Notes under the pieces: model-generated | Told to the model about the DNA's origin: nothing | The model's database searches: none | The model's input: only the letters and a program-made list of their open reading frames with translations | Translations under genes and position numbers: made by a program | Part shown: one piece after another, positions 16,577 through 25,466 of the stretch | Position numbering within the stretch: the stretch's first letter is position 1 | Layout: each line of letters starts with the position of its first letter | Assembly (NCBI GenBank): GCA_020635075.1 | Contig: JACKAM010000002.1 | Coordinates: 496,001 to 560,000, forward strand | Direction of reading: 5' to 3' | DNA length: 64,000 nt | From: Pseudobdellovibrionaceae bacterium | GTDB lineage: Bacteria; Bdellovibrionota; Bdellovibrionia; Bdellovibrionales; UBA1609

Positions 16577-18370
16577 ATGAAAACCTTTTTGAAATCTGTT
16601 TTAGCCTGCGCGATCGGAACCGTCTTTGGCTTTGCCCTATTGGTCTTTTTTGGAATGATATTTTTGATCGCCACCGCCAGCCTTTCATCTTCCAAAATGG
16701 GGGAAGCCAGCATCAAGGACAACTCGATTTTGTTTCTTCCCCTGCAAGGCCAGGTGGTTGAACGTAAGGGCACTTCTTTTATCGACTGGGAAGAAGACTC
16801 TCCCTTTTTCAGTGGCCCCCGTCACATCGGACTGTTTGAGCTATTGGAGTCTTTACGTAAAGCCAAGACTGACGAAAAGATTCGCGGCATCTACATCAAA
16901 CTTGGTGGCCTTCGGTGTGGCTGGGCATCGGCCGAAGCCATCCATCGGGCGCTGTTGGACTTTAAATCTTCCGGAAAATACATTCAGGCCTACGGAGAAT
17001 ATTTTGATGAAAAAAGTTACCTCATTGCCTCGGCGGCCGACAAGATCTTTATTTATCCAGAAGGCGCTTTTGAGTTTAACGGCATAGCTGCTGTCCCTCT
17101 ATTTGCCAAAGGAACTCTGGAAAAGTTGGGTATTCAAACCCAGATTTTCCGCGTGGGAGAGTTTAAGTCCGCCGTCGAAATGTTCACCCAAGAGAAAATG
17201 AGTCCGGAAAACCGCCAACAAACGAGAGAGCTAGTCAATGATCTGTGGAACCACTTTGTTCAGATCATTGCTGAACGCCGACAGATTGAACCCCAGGTGT
17301 TGAATGATCTGGCCTCTGATCTGGATGTCCTTCGCGCTCACCAGGCCCTCGAACATAAGTTGGCCGATGAGCCAGCCTCTGAAGAGCAGGTTCTCGAACT
17401 GCTGCGAACTCTCTCGGGAACTGAGAAGGACAAGAAACTACCCTTAGTGAGTTTTTCCCGCTACTACCGCAGTACCAGTCAAGGATTTGCTCTCGGCAAA
17501 CCAAATCGCATTGCCGTTATTTTTGCCTCGGGTGAAATCATTTCCGGCCGCAGCTCAGACGACTATGTGGGCTCTGAGGATTTGCTCACGGCGATGAGGC
17601 AGATTTCCCGGGACAAAGAGATTAAAGGCTTAGTCATTCGTGTAAACAGCCCTGGGGGCAGCGCTCTGGCTTCAGATGTCATTTGGCGGCAAACCCTAGA
17701 GATTAAGAAAACCAAACCGGTCATTGCCTCCTTTGGCGACATTGCCGCTTCTGGGGGGTACTATCTGGCCGCCGGAGCTGATCATATTTTTGCTGAGGCC
17801 AATACTCTAACCGGTTCCATCGGCGTCTTTGGCGTTTACTTCACAACTCAAGATTTCTTTGACAAAAAGCTGGGGGTTACCTTTGATCGTGTTCTCACCC
17901 ACCCCTACGCCGACGTGGGAGACGGCAGCCGCCCCATGACCACTTTTGAACGCAAGCGCATTCAATCACAAGTGGAGCAGACGTATCAGCAATTTCTGCG
18001 TGTTGTGAAGCAAGGGCGCAATTATCAGTCGGAAGAGGAAGTGGACAATGTCGCTCGCGGAAGAGTGTGGTCGGGCCTTCAAGCTCTGCAGCAGGGACTT
18101 GTTGACGACCAAGGCGGCCTAAGCGAAGCCCTCAAAAAGGCAGCTGAGGTCGCAAATCTTGGTGACAGCTGGGATGTGGAGGTCTTTCCCCGCGAGAAGT
18201 CACCCTTTGAACAGCTGATGATGGCCTTTGGCGACATGGCATGGGTTCAAAACCTGCTTCAGTCAGAGCATCCCTTTCAAGATATTGTGGACCTGTGGAA
18301 TCGCATGAGAGTCTGGCAAAAAGGGGGAGGAGTCCTGGCCTTAAATCCAGACCAAATCGAGATTAGATAA
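16577..18370 (+). CDS. sppA: Signal peptide peptidase SppA, 67K type
   Basis: A 597-residue membrane-anchored S49 protease that degrades cleaved signal peptides at the inner membrane. It has an N-terminal membrane helix (about 10-33) and two S49 domains. The catalytic dyad is split as in E. coli SppA: Lys197 in VGEFKSAVE in the first domain and Ser392 in IAASGGYYLA in the second. NSPGGSALASD and LTGSIGVFGVY support the second domain. GGAGATGGAAG precedes the ATG. It is apparently monocistronic. Confidence 0.92.
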   Translation: MKTFLKSVLACAIGTVFGFALLVFFGMIFLIATASLSSSKMGEASIKDNSILFLPLQGQVVERKGTSFIDWEEDSPFFSGPRHIGLFELLESLRKAKTDEKIRGIYIKLGGLRCGWASAEAIHRALLDFKSSGKYIQAYGEYFDEKSYLIASAADKIFIYPEGAFEFNGIAAVPLFAKGTLEKLGIQTQIFRVGEFKSAVEMFTQEKMSPENRQQTRELVNDLWNHFVQIIAERRQIEPQVLNDLASDLDVLRAHQALEHKLADEPASEEQVLELLRTLSGTEKDKKLPLVSFSRYYRSTSQGFALGKPNRIAVIFASGEIISGRSSDDYVGSEDLLTAMRQISRDKEIKGLVIRVNSPGGSALASDVIWRQTLEIKKTKPVIASFGDIAASGGYYLAAGADHIFAEANTLTGSIGVFGVYFTTQDFFDKKLGVTFDRVLTHPYADVGDGSRPMTTFERKRIQSQVEQTYQQFLRVVKQGRNYQSEEEVDNVARGRVWSGLQALQQGLVDDQGGLSEALKKAAEVANLGDSWDVEVFPREKSPFEQLMMAFGDMAWVQNLLQSEHPFQDIVDLWNRMRVWQKGGGVLALNPDQIEIR

Positions 18371-18509
18371 CAGAGGCGCCTGGACTTTGGTGCTGCTTCA
18401 TACACAATCTCAACCCCTTGTCTTCACCCTATCAACTCATTAGTGCTTGTCCCCACCCGTCAAGGGGGCTAGCCTTAACACGTAACCTACAACACAAGAG
18501 AGAGCAGCA

Positions 18510-19220
18510 ATGAAAGTTTTGAGTTTACTTTGTCTATCCTTTCTTTTTGTTTGGCCCGCCCTTGCCCAGGAAGTCAAAGTCCTGAAGGTCAAAGGCAACA
18601 AGGCAGTAATCAAGATCCCGAAAGACATGGAAATCAGCAAGGGACAAACCCTGATGATTGGCGGCGGCGATGAGGGGGATGAAGAAGGCGGCGGGAGCAC
18701 CATGGCCAAGGGCTCTGGATCGAGAAATACTGCTCTGGCCATGTCTTTTTCCATGACCAGCCTATCATTTGAAAGAACGACCTCCGCAGGAGGAAAATCT
18801 ACTGGAGATAGCAACACTATTTCTCTTGCCGTCTCTTACGGCTGGAACAAGGGCTGGGCCGAGTACGGACCGGTTTTTATCTACCAGTCATCTGATAACG
18901 GCTCATCGAAGTCGACAGAGTTCGATCTCGGAGGATATTTCGAGTACAACTTCAAAACCAACAAGCCTGGTGAGTGGATGATACCGGCGGCTGGAATTCA
19001 GGTGGCCTGGGCCCAGTTGAGCCAGGAAACCACTGGCTCGTCAGCCGATGGCAACGGCCCTCTTATTGACATTTACTTTTCCTGTAAGCTTTTTCCCTGG
19101 TCTGATAATTTCGCTATTTCACCGACTTTGGGTTACCGCATGGTTACCTATGACTTCAGCGAATATAAGGACAGCTATAGCGGCCTAGTATTAGCCGCCA
19201 GCATTATGGGCTACTTTTGA
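18510..19220 (+). CDS. Secreted protein, probable outer-membrane beta-barrel
   Basis: A 236-residue protein with a clear signal peptide (cleavage after ALA-Q, about residue 20). After a short domain and an acidic glycine linker (GGGDEGDEEGGGS, about 51-63) come about 160 residues of alternating amphipathic strands separated by short turns, ending in SLAASIMGYF-like aromatic C-terminus (SIMGYF). This is the usual appearance of a small outer-membrane barrel with terminal Phe. No family recognised. It has its own ribosome site (GAGAGAG). Confidence 0.7.
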   Translation: MKVLSLLCLSFLFVWPALAQEVKVLKVKGNKAVIKIPKDMEISKGQTLMIGGGDEGDEEGGGSTMAKGSGSRNTALAMSFSMTSLSFERTTSAGGKSTGDSNTISLAVSYGWNKGWAEYGPVFIYQSSDNGSSKSTEFDLGGYFEYNFKTNKPGEWMIPAAGIQVAWAQLSQETTGSSADGNGPLIDIYFSCKLFPWSDNFAISPTLGYRMVTYDFSEYKDSYSGLVLAASIMGYF

Positions 19221-19271
19221 TTATTTGCGTCCTCAAGAGTTAGTAACAGCAAGATCTTCTTTTTTCGACAA

Positions 19272-19292
19272 AGGGCCTCATGCAGAGGCCCT
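19272..19292. terminator. Hairpin between convergent genes
   Basis: AGGGCCTC (19272-19279) and GAGGCCCT (19285-19292) form a perfect eight-pair stem with a five-base loop. It overlaps the stop of the response regulator and lies 50 bases past the barrel gene. The T-tracts on either side are short, so termination strength is uncertain. Confidence 0.5.
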
Positions 19293-19955
19293 CACTTTAT
19301 TGTGGCGAAGCTCCTGCAGAGCGGCCTCTGTGTTCAAAAGTATTTCCAGTCGACTTTCCAACTGATCCATCAAATCATCGAATGATCCAATTGGTGCCGC
19401 CTGAGCGCCACTTCCACCGCTGTCGATCATATTTTTAAGATTCTCGATGATTTCAGAAGGTAAGTGAGCTTCGGTGATCAACCTAAAATTGGAATAGACC
19501 TCACGAAGCTGCTTGGTGATGCAACGAATCTCCTCACGCGCCCGGCTGATTTCATGTTCAATCAACAGTTGATCAATGGCTCCCATCAAAACATCAGTAC
19601 GAATGGGCTTTTCAAAAACTTTGAAGACTCCGATGTTAACAGCCTGGATAACACTCTCTTTGTCCAAGTTTCCCGACAACAAGATGGAGGGGAAATCCAT
19701 GCCCCGCTCGATCGCCTGAGAGATCATCTCCGTCCCCGTAATTCCCGGCATCATAAAGTCCGAAATCAACAGATCTGGATGAATTGAGTTCGGATCGTCA
19801 ATATAGGAGAGAAAAGCCTTAGGGCTTTCAAAGCCTCTGGTGTTGTAAGATTCCGACAACAGACTTGAGAAGGTCTCAAGCAACATGGGCTCATCATCTA
19901 CAATAAATATGAGGGGCTTTTTCCTTGGAATTTTCATCGTCATTTCGTCAATCAT
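19278..19955 (-). CDS. Response regulator with non-DNA-binding output
   Basis: A 225-residue protein. Residues 12-130 form a CheY-like receiver: FIVDDEPMLLE (acidic pair), the phospho-acceptor Asp66 in LLISDFMMPG, Ser in ILLSGN, and Lys in VFEKPI. The C-terminal 95 residues are helical and charged, with no recognisable DNA-binding or enzymatic domain, so the output may be a protein contact. ATG 19955 is chosen because GTGGAGA lies at the right distance; the frame opens at a TTG at 19961. No histidine kinase is adjacent. Confidence 0.82.
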   Translation of the reverse strand: MIDEMTMKIPRKKPLIFIVDDEPMLLETFSSLLSESYNTRGFESPKAFLSYIDDPNSIHPDLLISDFMMPGITGTEMISQAIERGMDFPSILLSGNLDKESVIQAVNIGVFKVFEKPIRTDVLMGAIDQLLIEHEISRAREEIRCITKQLREVYSNFRLITEAHLPSEIIENLKNMIDSGGSGAQAAPIGSFDDLMDQLESRLEILLNTEAALQELRHNKVRASA

Positions 19956-20040
19956 AACCAATCTCCACTTACATCCTACGTTTAACTGACCACTACAAAG
20001 AGTTTAGCAAGACCGAGGCTCAGTTCGCGATTGGTCAGAA

Positions 20041-20058
20041 TGAGACAACTTTGTCTCA
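20041..20058. promoter_or_regulatory. Palindrome upstream of the response regulator
   Basis: TGAGACAA and TTGTCTCA form a perfect eight-base inverted repeat separated by CT, 86 bases before the response regulator start and 167 bases after the subtilase stop. It fits a dimeric regulator site; there is no T-run for a terminator. Confidence 0.4.
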
Positions 20059-20224
20059 ATACGAATATCCTGAGAATTTACACCCACTTCCCCAACCTTG
20101 ATGCGAGTCAATGTTAAGAACCTTTAATAAACCAATCTACTTTTTGGAATCTAAGCTTAGAATTTTCTTAAGATTTTGGAGAAATCCACACAAATGTGTT
20201 CGCTTTTGGAGCTGTCATAACGCA

Positions 20225-22321
20225 CTACTGACCGGGCTGACAGGTCTTGTCCTTCTGCTCTTTTGCCAGGTTGTAGACCTGATCCAAGCGGCTCTCTTTG
20301 ATCACCGTATTGTTCCAAAAGGCCTCAACTGCAATACGAAGAGCTCCACAGGACATATCCTCGATTTCATCGCGAGCAGCTCCAGACAGGGGGCCCTCAG
20401 GATTGGTTGATAACAGGGAGAGCAGAAGAAAGTCTTTCGAATCTACATCGATTCCATCCATGTTCTCCTCAATATCTGCCCAGACCGCATCCGCCAATGT
20501 TTGGTCGCTCTCCTTAGCTAAGGCCATACCAAATTTCAGGCTGATTTCCTGAGCCAGCTGATCAATCTTCCACTCCCCAAAAGAATCCAGAGCAAAGGAC
20601 TTCTCACGCTCAAATAGATAGATCTCAAAGCTGATTACATCGTAAGCCATTTTACGAATCTCCGGATCTGGATCACTCAAGAACCGCAGCCAATCCCGAA
20701 ACGGCTCGGCCTCATAGTAGATCGATCGTAGTCTCGCCAGCTCATAGCCCATTAGTTTTTTGCGCTCATCTGGCCTCAGGCCATCTTGTGAACTACGGTA
20801 AAGATCAAGGCCTCTTTCATAAAGCCAATAAGCTCTCTCGACTCTAGAAAATCCTGCCAACCCTTCAACCCGCTCTCTCGCCAGTCGCACAACTGGAGAT
20901 CCAGGAGAAAATCGAGACGCGAAGTTGTAGCCCCTAACTCCTTTTATCTCTTCGCCCAGGCCGAATTCTTTGTCCAACCCGGCTGCAAAAATCATGTTGG
21001 AAGTTCCTAAAGACTCATCAAGAACTCTCTCGGCCAGCTCCTGACTCGTCATCTCGGGATCGACCAATTCAAAGAATCGGGAATTGATATCGTAACCCAA
21101 AGATCTGTAGGCCTCAGCGAGGACAGCCCGAGCAGGTCCCGTGTGATCCAACAAAAAGGAGCGACGGAGTGACTTAAAACCCTCTACCACCTGGCCACAA
21201 TCCTGGTGTCCAATCAACGACATGGCCTTCGCGAATTCGCTCTGCGACTCACGGCTTAAATCAACTTTCCGCAATGCTCTACGCATATCAACCTGAGTGG
21301 CGAGCGGGCTGACTGCCCTAACTTCTTCAGCCAGTCGAAGCATTTTGTAAGCATTGACAAGTCCAAACCCGTTGTTAGACATGAAATCCCTATTAGATGG
21401 CAGCGGGATCGACGACTCTCTCAGGAGCTCCTCGGTCTGATCATAGGTGACTTCCGGAAGAAGGCTGGCCACGTTCATAAGACTCCCAGAGACCAGTGGG
21501 GCAGCCCCACTAGTGCCGCTAAAGAGTTCGGGCTTTTCGTCGTGGACAGTGGTATAGACAAAAAAATCTGAGGGCCCAAGAACAGTGACCTTTTTCCCCT
21601 GCATGGAGAAATCGCTGACTAAACCATCTGGAGCCATGGAACCGACCACCACCGCCCTTAGGGAATTTACGGCAAATCCCAGTTTGCGAGGATAGTCATT
21701 ACCCGAAGCCACAACGAGAATTCGCCCCTGATCAGCAAACTGACTTAGATTTTTCAGGGGCGCTTCATGGGCATCGATTAGCACCGACATATTGATGATT
21801 TTGGCCCGCGATAATGAAAATAGCTGAACCGTCTTCTTAAAGTCCTGGTCCCCTCCCCGGCCGGCAACGGCGGCAATTTCGCCATCAAGTGCCGAACCAT
21901 AGCGAGGATGAAGGATTAGATTGGTAACAAGATTGGCGTGGTCCTCATTGAAAAGCCAATTTGACGGACCCCATGGATTGTTAGTCCCCTCAGCGGTTAT
22001 ACGCAGAACTGCATCAGCCGGAACTTTGTGCTTGAGGTTTTTCGGAATGTAACCTGAGTCGATGACCCCCACGCCAACAAGTTTTCGATCCGCAATTTGT
22101 GCCAATCGCTCTTTGGCCAAGTCAGCACCAATATACTCCTGGGCCCACAAAGGTGTTAGTTTTCCCGCCGCGATGACAGGTTCTGACCCCTTGTCGACCA
22201 CAGGACACTCAGCAATGCGATTGCCCTGAGGTAAAACCTGAGGTTTCGCACGCCGATTCGCCGTACAGCCGATCACACTCACAGCTAAAATTATAGGAAT
22301 AACAAGGCTCCCGCGCGCCAT
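20225..22321 (-). CDS. Subtilase-family (S8) lipoprotein with long helical C-terminal region
   Basis: A 698-residue protein with a lipobox (SVIGC, Cys19). The S8 protease domain covers about 60-340: Asp88 in GVGVIDSGY, His128 in NEDHANLV, the oxyanion Asn208 in VVASGND and Ser271 in FSGTSGAAPLV. All catalytic positions are filled, but the His context is not the usual HGTHVAG. Residues 340-698 are helical and repeat-like, without a recognised domain. A substrate-specific processing protease at the cell surface is plausible. The ATG is the first of the frame. Confidence 0.82.
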   Translation of the reverse strand: MARGSLVIPIILAVSVIGCTANRRAKPQVLPQGNRIAECPVVDKGSEPVIAAGKLTPLWAQEYIGADLAKERLAQIADRKLVGVGVIDSGYIPKNLKHKVPADAVLRITAEGTNNPWGPSNWLFNEDHANLVTNLILHPRYGSALDGEIAAVAGRGGDQDFKKTVQLFSLSRAKIINMSVLIDAHEAPLKNLSQFADQGRILVVASGNDYPRKLGFAVNSLRAVVVGSMAPDGLVSDFSMQGKKVTVLGPSDFFVYTTVHDEKPELFSGTSGAAPLVSGSLMNVASLLPEVTYDQTEELLRESSIPLPSNRDFMSNNGFGLVNAYKMLRLAEEVRAVSPLATQVDMRRALRKVDLSRESQSEFAKAMSLIGHQDCGQVVEGFKSLRRSFLLDHTGPARAVLAEAYRSLGYDINSRFFELVDPEMTSQELAERVLDESLGTSNMIFAAGLDKEFGLGEEIKGVRGYNFASRFSPGSPVVRLARERVEGLAGFSRVERAYWLYERGLDLYRSSQDGLRPDERKKLMGYELARLRSIYYEAEPFRDWLRFLSDPDPEIRKMAYDVISFEIYLFEREKSFALDSFGEWKIDQLAQEISLKFGMALAKESDQTLADAVWADIEENMDGIDVDSKDFLLLSLLSTNPEGPLSGAARDEIEDMSCGALRIAVEAFWNNTVIKESRLDQVYNLAKEQKDKTCQPGQ

Positions 22322-22464
22322 GGACTTCCGACCTGTCTGCGTGAAATGTTACCGGAAAAGAATTAATTACAAATCCTCGTCCGTCAGAAGCCGCACAAGT
22401 CAGCTCCCACATCATACGTTATAGGTCTTCAGACTCAGCAAGAGGGGTGCCAATGCTGCCTTCA

Positions 22465-22710
22465 CTAGGCAGCCATCATGGTCCCGCAACCGAACACGTC
22501 GAGGAATTCTTCAAAGCTGCTCTCGCACTCCAACAATGCAAAAAGAAGATTGTTGTTGGCTCGGTCCTCACGGATCCCTAGGTGCCCAAACAACATCTCC
22601 TTATTGATGAGGAATAACGAATCTTCAACGTCCTGGTTGTCGTTCTCCATCCGATCCCTATGAATTTTGCCGAGGTTGAAATATATCATCCTCAATTCAC
22701 TCGTTCCCAT
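22465..22710 (-). CDS. Small hypothetical protein (doubtful)
   Basis: An 81-codon open frame rich in Leu, Glu and Asn, ending FGCGTMMAA. No family recognised. There is no proper ribosome site, but TATAAT at about 22719-22724 sits right upstream, so an mRNA from it would begin at or next to the ATG (a leaderless transcript). It fills a region otherwise without genes, and the amino-acid composition is protein-like, which is the only support. Confidence 0.35.
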   Translation of the reverse strand: MGTSELRMIYFNLGKIHRDRMENDNQDVEDSLFLINKEMLFGHLGIREDRANNNLLFALLECESSFEEFLDVFGCGTMMAA

Positions 22711-23008
22711 GCCCTCATTATACTGACCAAAGGCCTGTCAGTAGAGCGATAAATGCTCGGTGAAATATTCTGATTCACCAATATTTACAACCCCTTACAG
22801 ATTGCAGGAAAGTCAAAATTTGTGTCCATCCTTTAGTCGAAGGGGGGTCGGTGCAGGTTTGATTTTCGCTTTTTTCTGACTACGACTTGGTCAGTCTCGA
22901 CTTGATTCCAGTCGGGCACACCCAAGGCCCGGATTTACTTTGCGAGGAACACAGACACTCAATCACTAGGTAAAATAAAAGCAACAACAGCAACGGAGAG
23001 ACCACAAC
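22711..23008. other. Intergenic region with no gene
   Basis: 298 bases between the doubtful small ORF and the divergent lipoprotein gene. I see no RNA gene, repeat or strong hairpin. It presumably holds the promoters of both; TAAAAT near 22971 is a possible -10 box without a convincing -35 box. Confidence 0.5.
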
Positions 23009-24043
23009 ATGAGCCGACATCTTCTGTTATTCGCCATGCTTTTCATGGTGGCTTCAAGTGTTTCTTGTTCAAAAGCTAAACTCGGGGTGCGCAACCTTCG
23101 CAGTAACACTCCCTCTGTCCCTCCGATTAAAAAACTCAGCTTCCCGCGTATCGTCTCCGAACCAGAAACCAAAATCGGCGCCGGCCTAAGCTACCAATAC
23201 CAAATCGAGTTTGAAAATGCTCCTGCCTTCCCCTTTTCCTTCAATCTCATAGCAGCTCCAATGGGCATGAAGATATCCCCCCAGGGAACCATTAACTGGG
23301 AGACTGGCCTCCATCACGTAGGTCAGCACCGCATTTCCCTCGAAGCCTATGAATCCACTAACCCTGAGAACAAGGTGGAACAAAGTTTTGTTCTCACCGT
23401 CACGGAATACTGTGATCTCACCCAACCGGCATTGGCTGTGTTCTTAGATCGCAACCGGGACGGCAGCACAGAAGGAGATAAAATTATAACTCTGGCTGAT
23501 GAATTCAGTGGATCTCTCACTGCCATAGAGAACTACAACTACAAGTGGTGGGCTCCTCACATTCAAATTGGCCCGCGCGGGGATCACTATGCTTCCAGTG
23601 TGTTTTTCTACCATGGCTCCGATGGCCTTTATCTATTTCTCCTTATTGACCGCGAAGGTGGCGGCGCTTTTGCCAATCGGGTGGACATGGGCATCGCCGT
23701 CAAGGGCAATGGCTTTATGGACGACATTGTCTTCGCTGATGATCCAGCACGCTGGTGGCGCAAAAGCCCTTTGGAAAGAGTGATTCGCGAAAGGGGCCAT
23801 TTTTACCAGGGCTCCTTTATGAATTGGTTTAAGGCCGACGGGGCGGTGATTGGACCCCTCAACCTTTCAGATCAACTACAGATTGCGGTGCAGTTCGATG
23901 ACCCGGGCCAGCTTCGCCACTTGTATTTCCATCGCCACGATTCCACTCCTGAGGGGCGACGGTACTCCTTTGTCAGCGAGCCAGATCAAGTCTGGCCGGG
24001 CCTGATCTTCGCCCTGAGCCAGAAGGCCCCCTGTTTAGAATAG
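23009..24043 (+). CDS. Lipoprotein with putative Ig-like (He_PIG type) domain
   Basis: A 344-residue lipoprotein (lipobox SSVSC, Cys20). Residues about 55-130 resemble a He_PIG/cadherin-like fold: SYQYQIEFENAPAFPFSFNL, then APMGMKISPQGTINWETG and HRISLEAYES. This domain type is common on bacterial surfaces and binds protein or sugar. The remaining 210 residues, with FLDRNRDGSTEGD and many aromatic residues, are unassigned and could be a second beta-rich domain. GGAGA lies ten bases before the ATG. Probably exposed on the cell envelope. Confidence 0.7.
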   Translation: MSRHLLLFAMLFMVASSVSCSKAKLGVRNLRSNTPSVPPIKKLSFPRIVSEPETKIGAGLSYQYQIEFENAPAFPFSFNLIAAPMGMKISPQGTINWETGLHHVGQHRISLEAYESTNPENKVEQSFVLTVTEYCDLTQPALAVFLDRNRDGSTEGDKIITLADEFSGSLTAIENYNYKWWAPHIQIGPRGDHYASSVFFYHGSDGLYLFLLIDREGGGAFANRVDMGIAVKGNGFMDDIVFADDPARWWRKSPLERVIRERGHFYQGSFMNWFKADGAVIGPLNLSDQLQIAVQFDDPGQLRHLYFHRHDSTPEGRRYSFVSEPDQVWPGLIFALSQKAPCLE

Positions 24044-24192
24044 GCGCCTAAATCCCTATCCTTATTACAAATTTCGGGAGAATTCTTTTCTTCGGACCCC
24101 TCCAAGGCGGGCCCTTTCTTGAGTTTTCGCGCCTAGCGTTATAAGCCTCGGACGGGAAACCCATCCCCCTCAACAAACTAAGGAGTATTCAC

Positions 24193-24906
24193 ATGAACGC
24201 ACTCACAAGAATTGCCCTGGCAAGTGCGGCTATTTTCTCATTGGTAGCTAGTGCCCAGGCTTCTCAAGTTGTCCGCTCAACGGTTTTGAGCAAGGACGTG
24301 AACTTCAACCTCAATCAACCCGGCGACAAGATCCCTGTTCGTAAGGAATTGGATCTTGGACCTCAATACCAAGGAACCTTTGTTAAGCGAGTTGTCGCCG
24401 AAGGTACTGGCTGCGGCCAGATGATTCTGGTTGTAAATCATCAACCCCTGGAAGGATCTGAAATGACTGTTTGTAGTCAGTTTGGAAACTTCAACCTGGC
24501 TAGCTCTGAATTGAATTATGATCTAGACCACGACGGCGTTCGCAGCCTGCAGATTCAATTAGTGTGGGGAAACCTGAACATCAACAAAGTGGGTGTCGTT
24601 ATTTCTGACCAATTCGATCCCTGGAATCTGCGCACTCAGTTGCAAGTTTGCCAAAGCGAGAAAGAGGCCATGAGACAAGGAATGGATGAGCTTGTTCGCT
24701 CCAACACTTCCTTGACCGAGAGCAACCGCTACTTGAACGAAGAGCTTTCTCGTAAGCGCACTTCTCTTGCTTCTTGTGAAGCCAACGAAACCGCTCTATC
24801 CCTTGAGAACACTGAGCTTCGTCGGGCCATTGAGCAGCTGGCTGCTCGTTGCACTCCTGGCCGTCCTCCGGTTTACCCTGGACGCCCTACACGCCCAAGA
24901 AGGTAA
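24193..24906 (+). CDS. Secreted protein with coiled-coil tail
   Basis: A 237-residue protein with a signal peptide (cleavage after SAQA, about residue 23). Residues 25-145 are beta-rich, with two cysteines. Residues about 150-218 form a coiled coil (EKEAMRQGMDELVRSNTSLT onward), and the C-terminus is a Pro/Arg tail (RPPVYPGRPTRPRR). Function unknown. AAGGAG precedes the ATG and a strong terminator follows, so it is monocistronic and probably well expressed. Confidence 0.75.
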   Translation: MNALTRIALASAAIFSLVASAQASQVVRSTVLSKDVNFNLNQPGDKIPVRKELDLGPQYQGTFVKRVVAEGTGCGQMILVVNHQPLEGSEMTVCSQFGNFNLASSELNYDLDHDGVRSLQIQLVWGNLNINKVGVVISDQFDPWNLRTQLQVCQSEKEAMRQGMDELVRSNTSLTESNRYLNEELSRKRTSLASCEANETALSLENTELRRAIEQLAARCTPGRPPVYPGRPTRPRR

Positions 24907-24937
24907 TCTAGAGAAACTCTCGGAAATTTCGAGTAAG

Positions 24938-24972
24938 AAAAACGGTATCCATCACTTGGATACCGTTTTTTT
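24938..24972 (+). terminator. Rho-independent terminator of the coiled-coil protein gene
   Basis: AAAAACGGTATCC (24938-24950) pairs with GGATACCGTTTTT after a seven-base loop and ends in seven T. The stem is perfect. Confidence 0.9.
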
Positions 24973-24990
24973 ATGCCCGTAAATCTCACA

Positions 24991-25020
24991 TAAAAAAACC
25001 CGCCGAAAAATCGACGGGTT
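24991..25020 (-). terminator. Rho-independent terminator of rpsN
   Basis: On the minus strand, AACCCGTCGA, loop, TCGGCGGGTT and then a run of seven T. It is located 36 bases after the rpsN stop. Confidence 0.85.
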
Positions 25021-25055
25021 CAAAATCAAATTCAATTTTAAATACGAGTCTGAAC

Positions 25056-25361
25056 TTACCAGCTCGCCTTAGTCACACCAGGAATCTTTCCAAGATGAGC
25101 CATCTCACGAAAGCTCAAACGAGAAAGACCAAACTTGCGCAGGTTACCGCGAGGACGACCAGTCAGGTGACAACGGTTGCGCACGCGAATGGGGTTTCCG
25201 TTCTTAGGAAGCTTCTGCAACTTCAAGAAAGCCTGCTCGCGCTCTTCTTCAGAAAGATTTGGATCCAAAGACTGTTTGCGTAATGCTTTACGGACAGGAC
25301 CCTGTTTAGCAGATAACTGCTTTCTGCGGTTGTTCTTTGAAACTGCACCTAATGTCGCCAT
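25056..25361 (-). CDS. rpsN: 30S ribosomal protein S14
   Basis: 101 residues, the long zinc-free form of S14 as in E. coli (the short form has about 61 residues and four Cys). The C-terminal block NRCHLTGRPRGNLRKFGLSR, then FREMAHLGKIPGVTKASW, is diagnostic. It assembles into the head of the 30S subunit. It is not in a ribosomal protein operon here but stands alone with its own GAGGA ribosome site and terminator. This is an unusual location, often seen when S14 has been relocated or is a second copy. Confidence 0.95.
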   Translation of the reverse strand: MATLGAVSKNNRRKQLSAKQGPVRKALRKQSLDPNLSEEEREQAFLKLQKLPKNGNPIRVRNRCHLTGRPRGNLRKFGLSRLSFREMAHLGKIPGVTKASW

Positions 25362-25466
25362 AGAAAACTATCCTCATTCATTCAAGGCGTTGAAAACTCT
25401 CCTTTTATTCGAATTCGCAGGAAATGCAAGGGCTTTGAAAAAAATGCCTCTCGTCCGCCGGTGTCA

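Noticed and set aside
22465..22710. The 81-residue ORF ending FGCGTMMAA as a precursor peptide for the radical SAM enzymes
   Set aside because: It is about 7.5 kb away on another transcription unit, has no leader-core pattern, and its coding status is doubtful.
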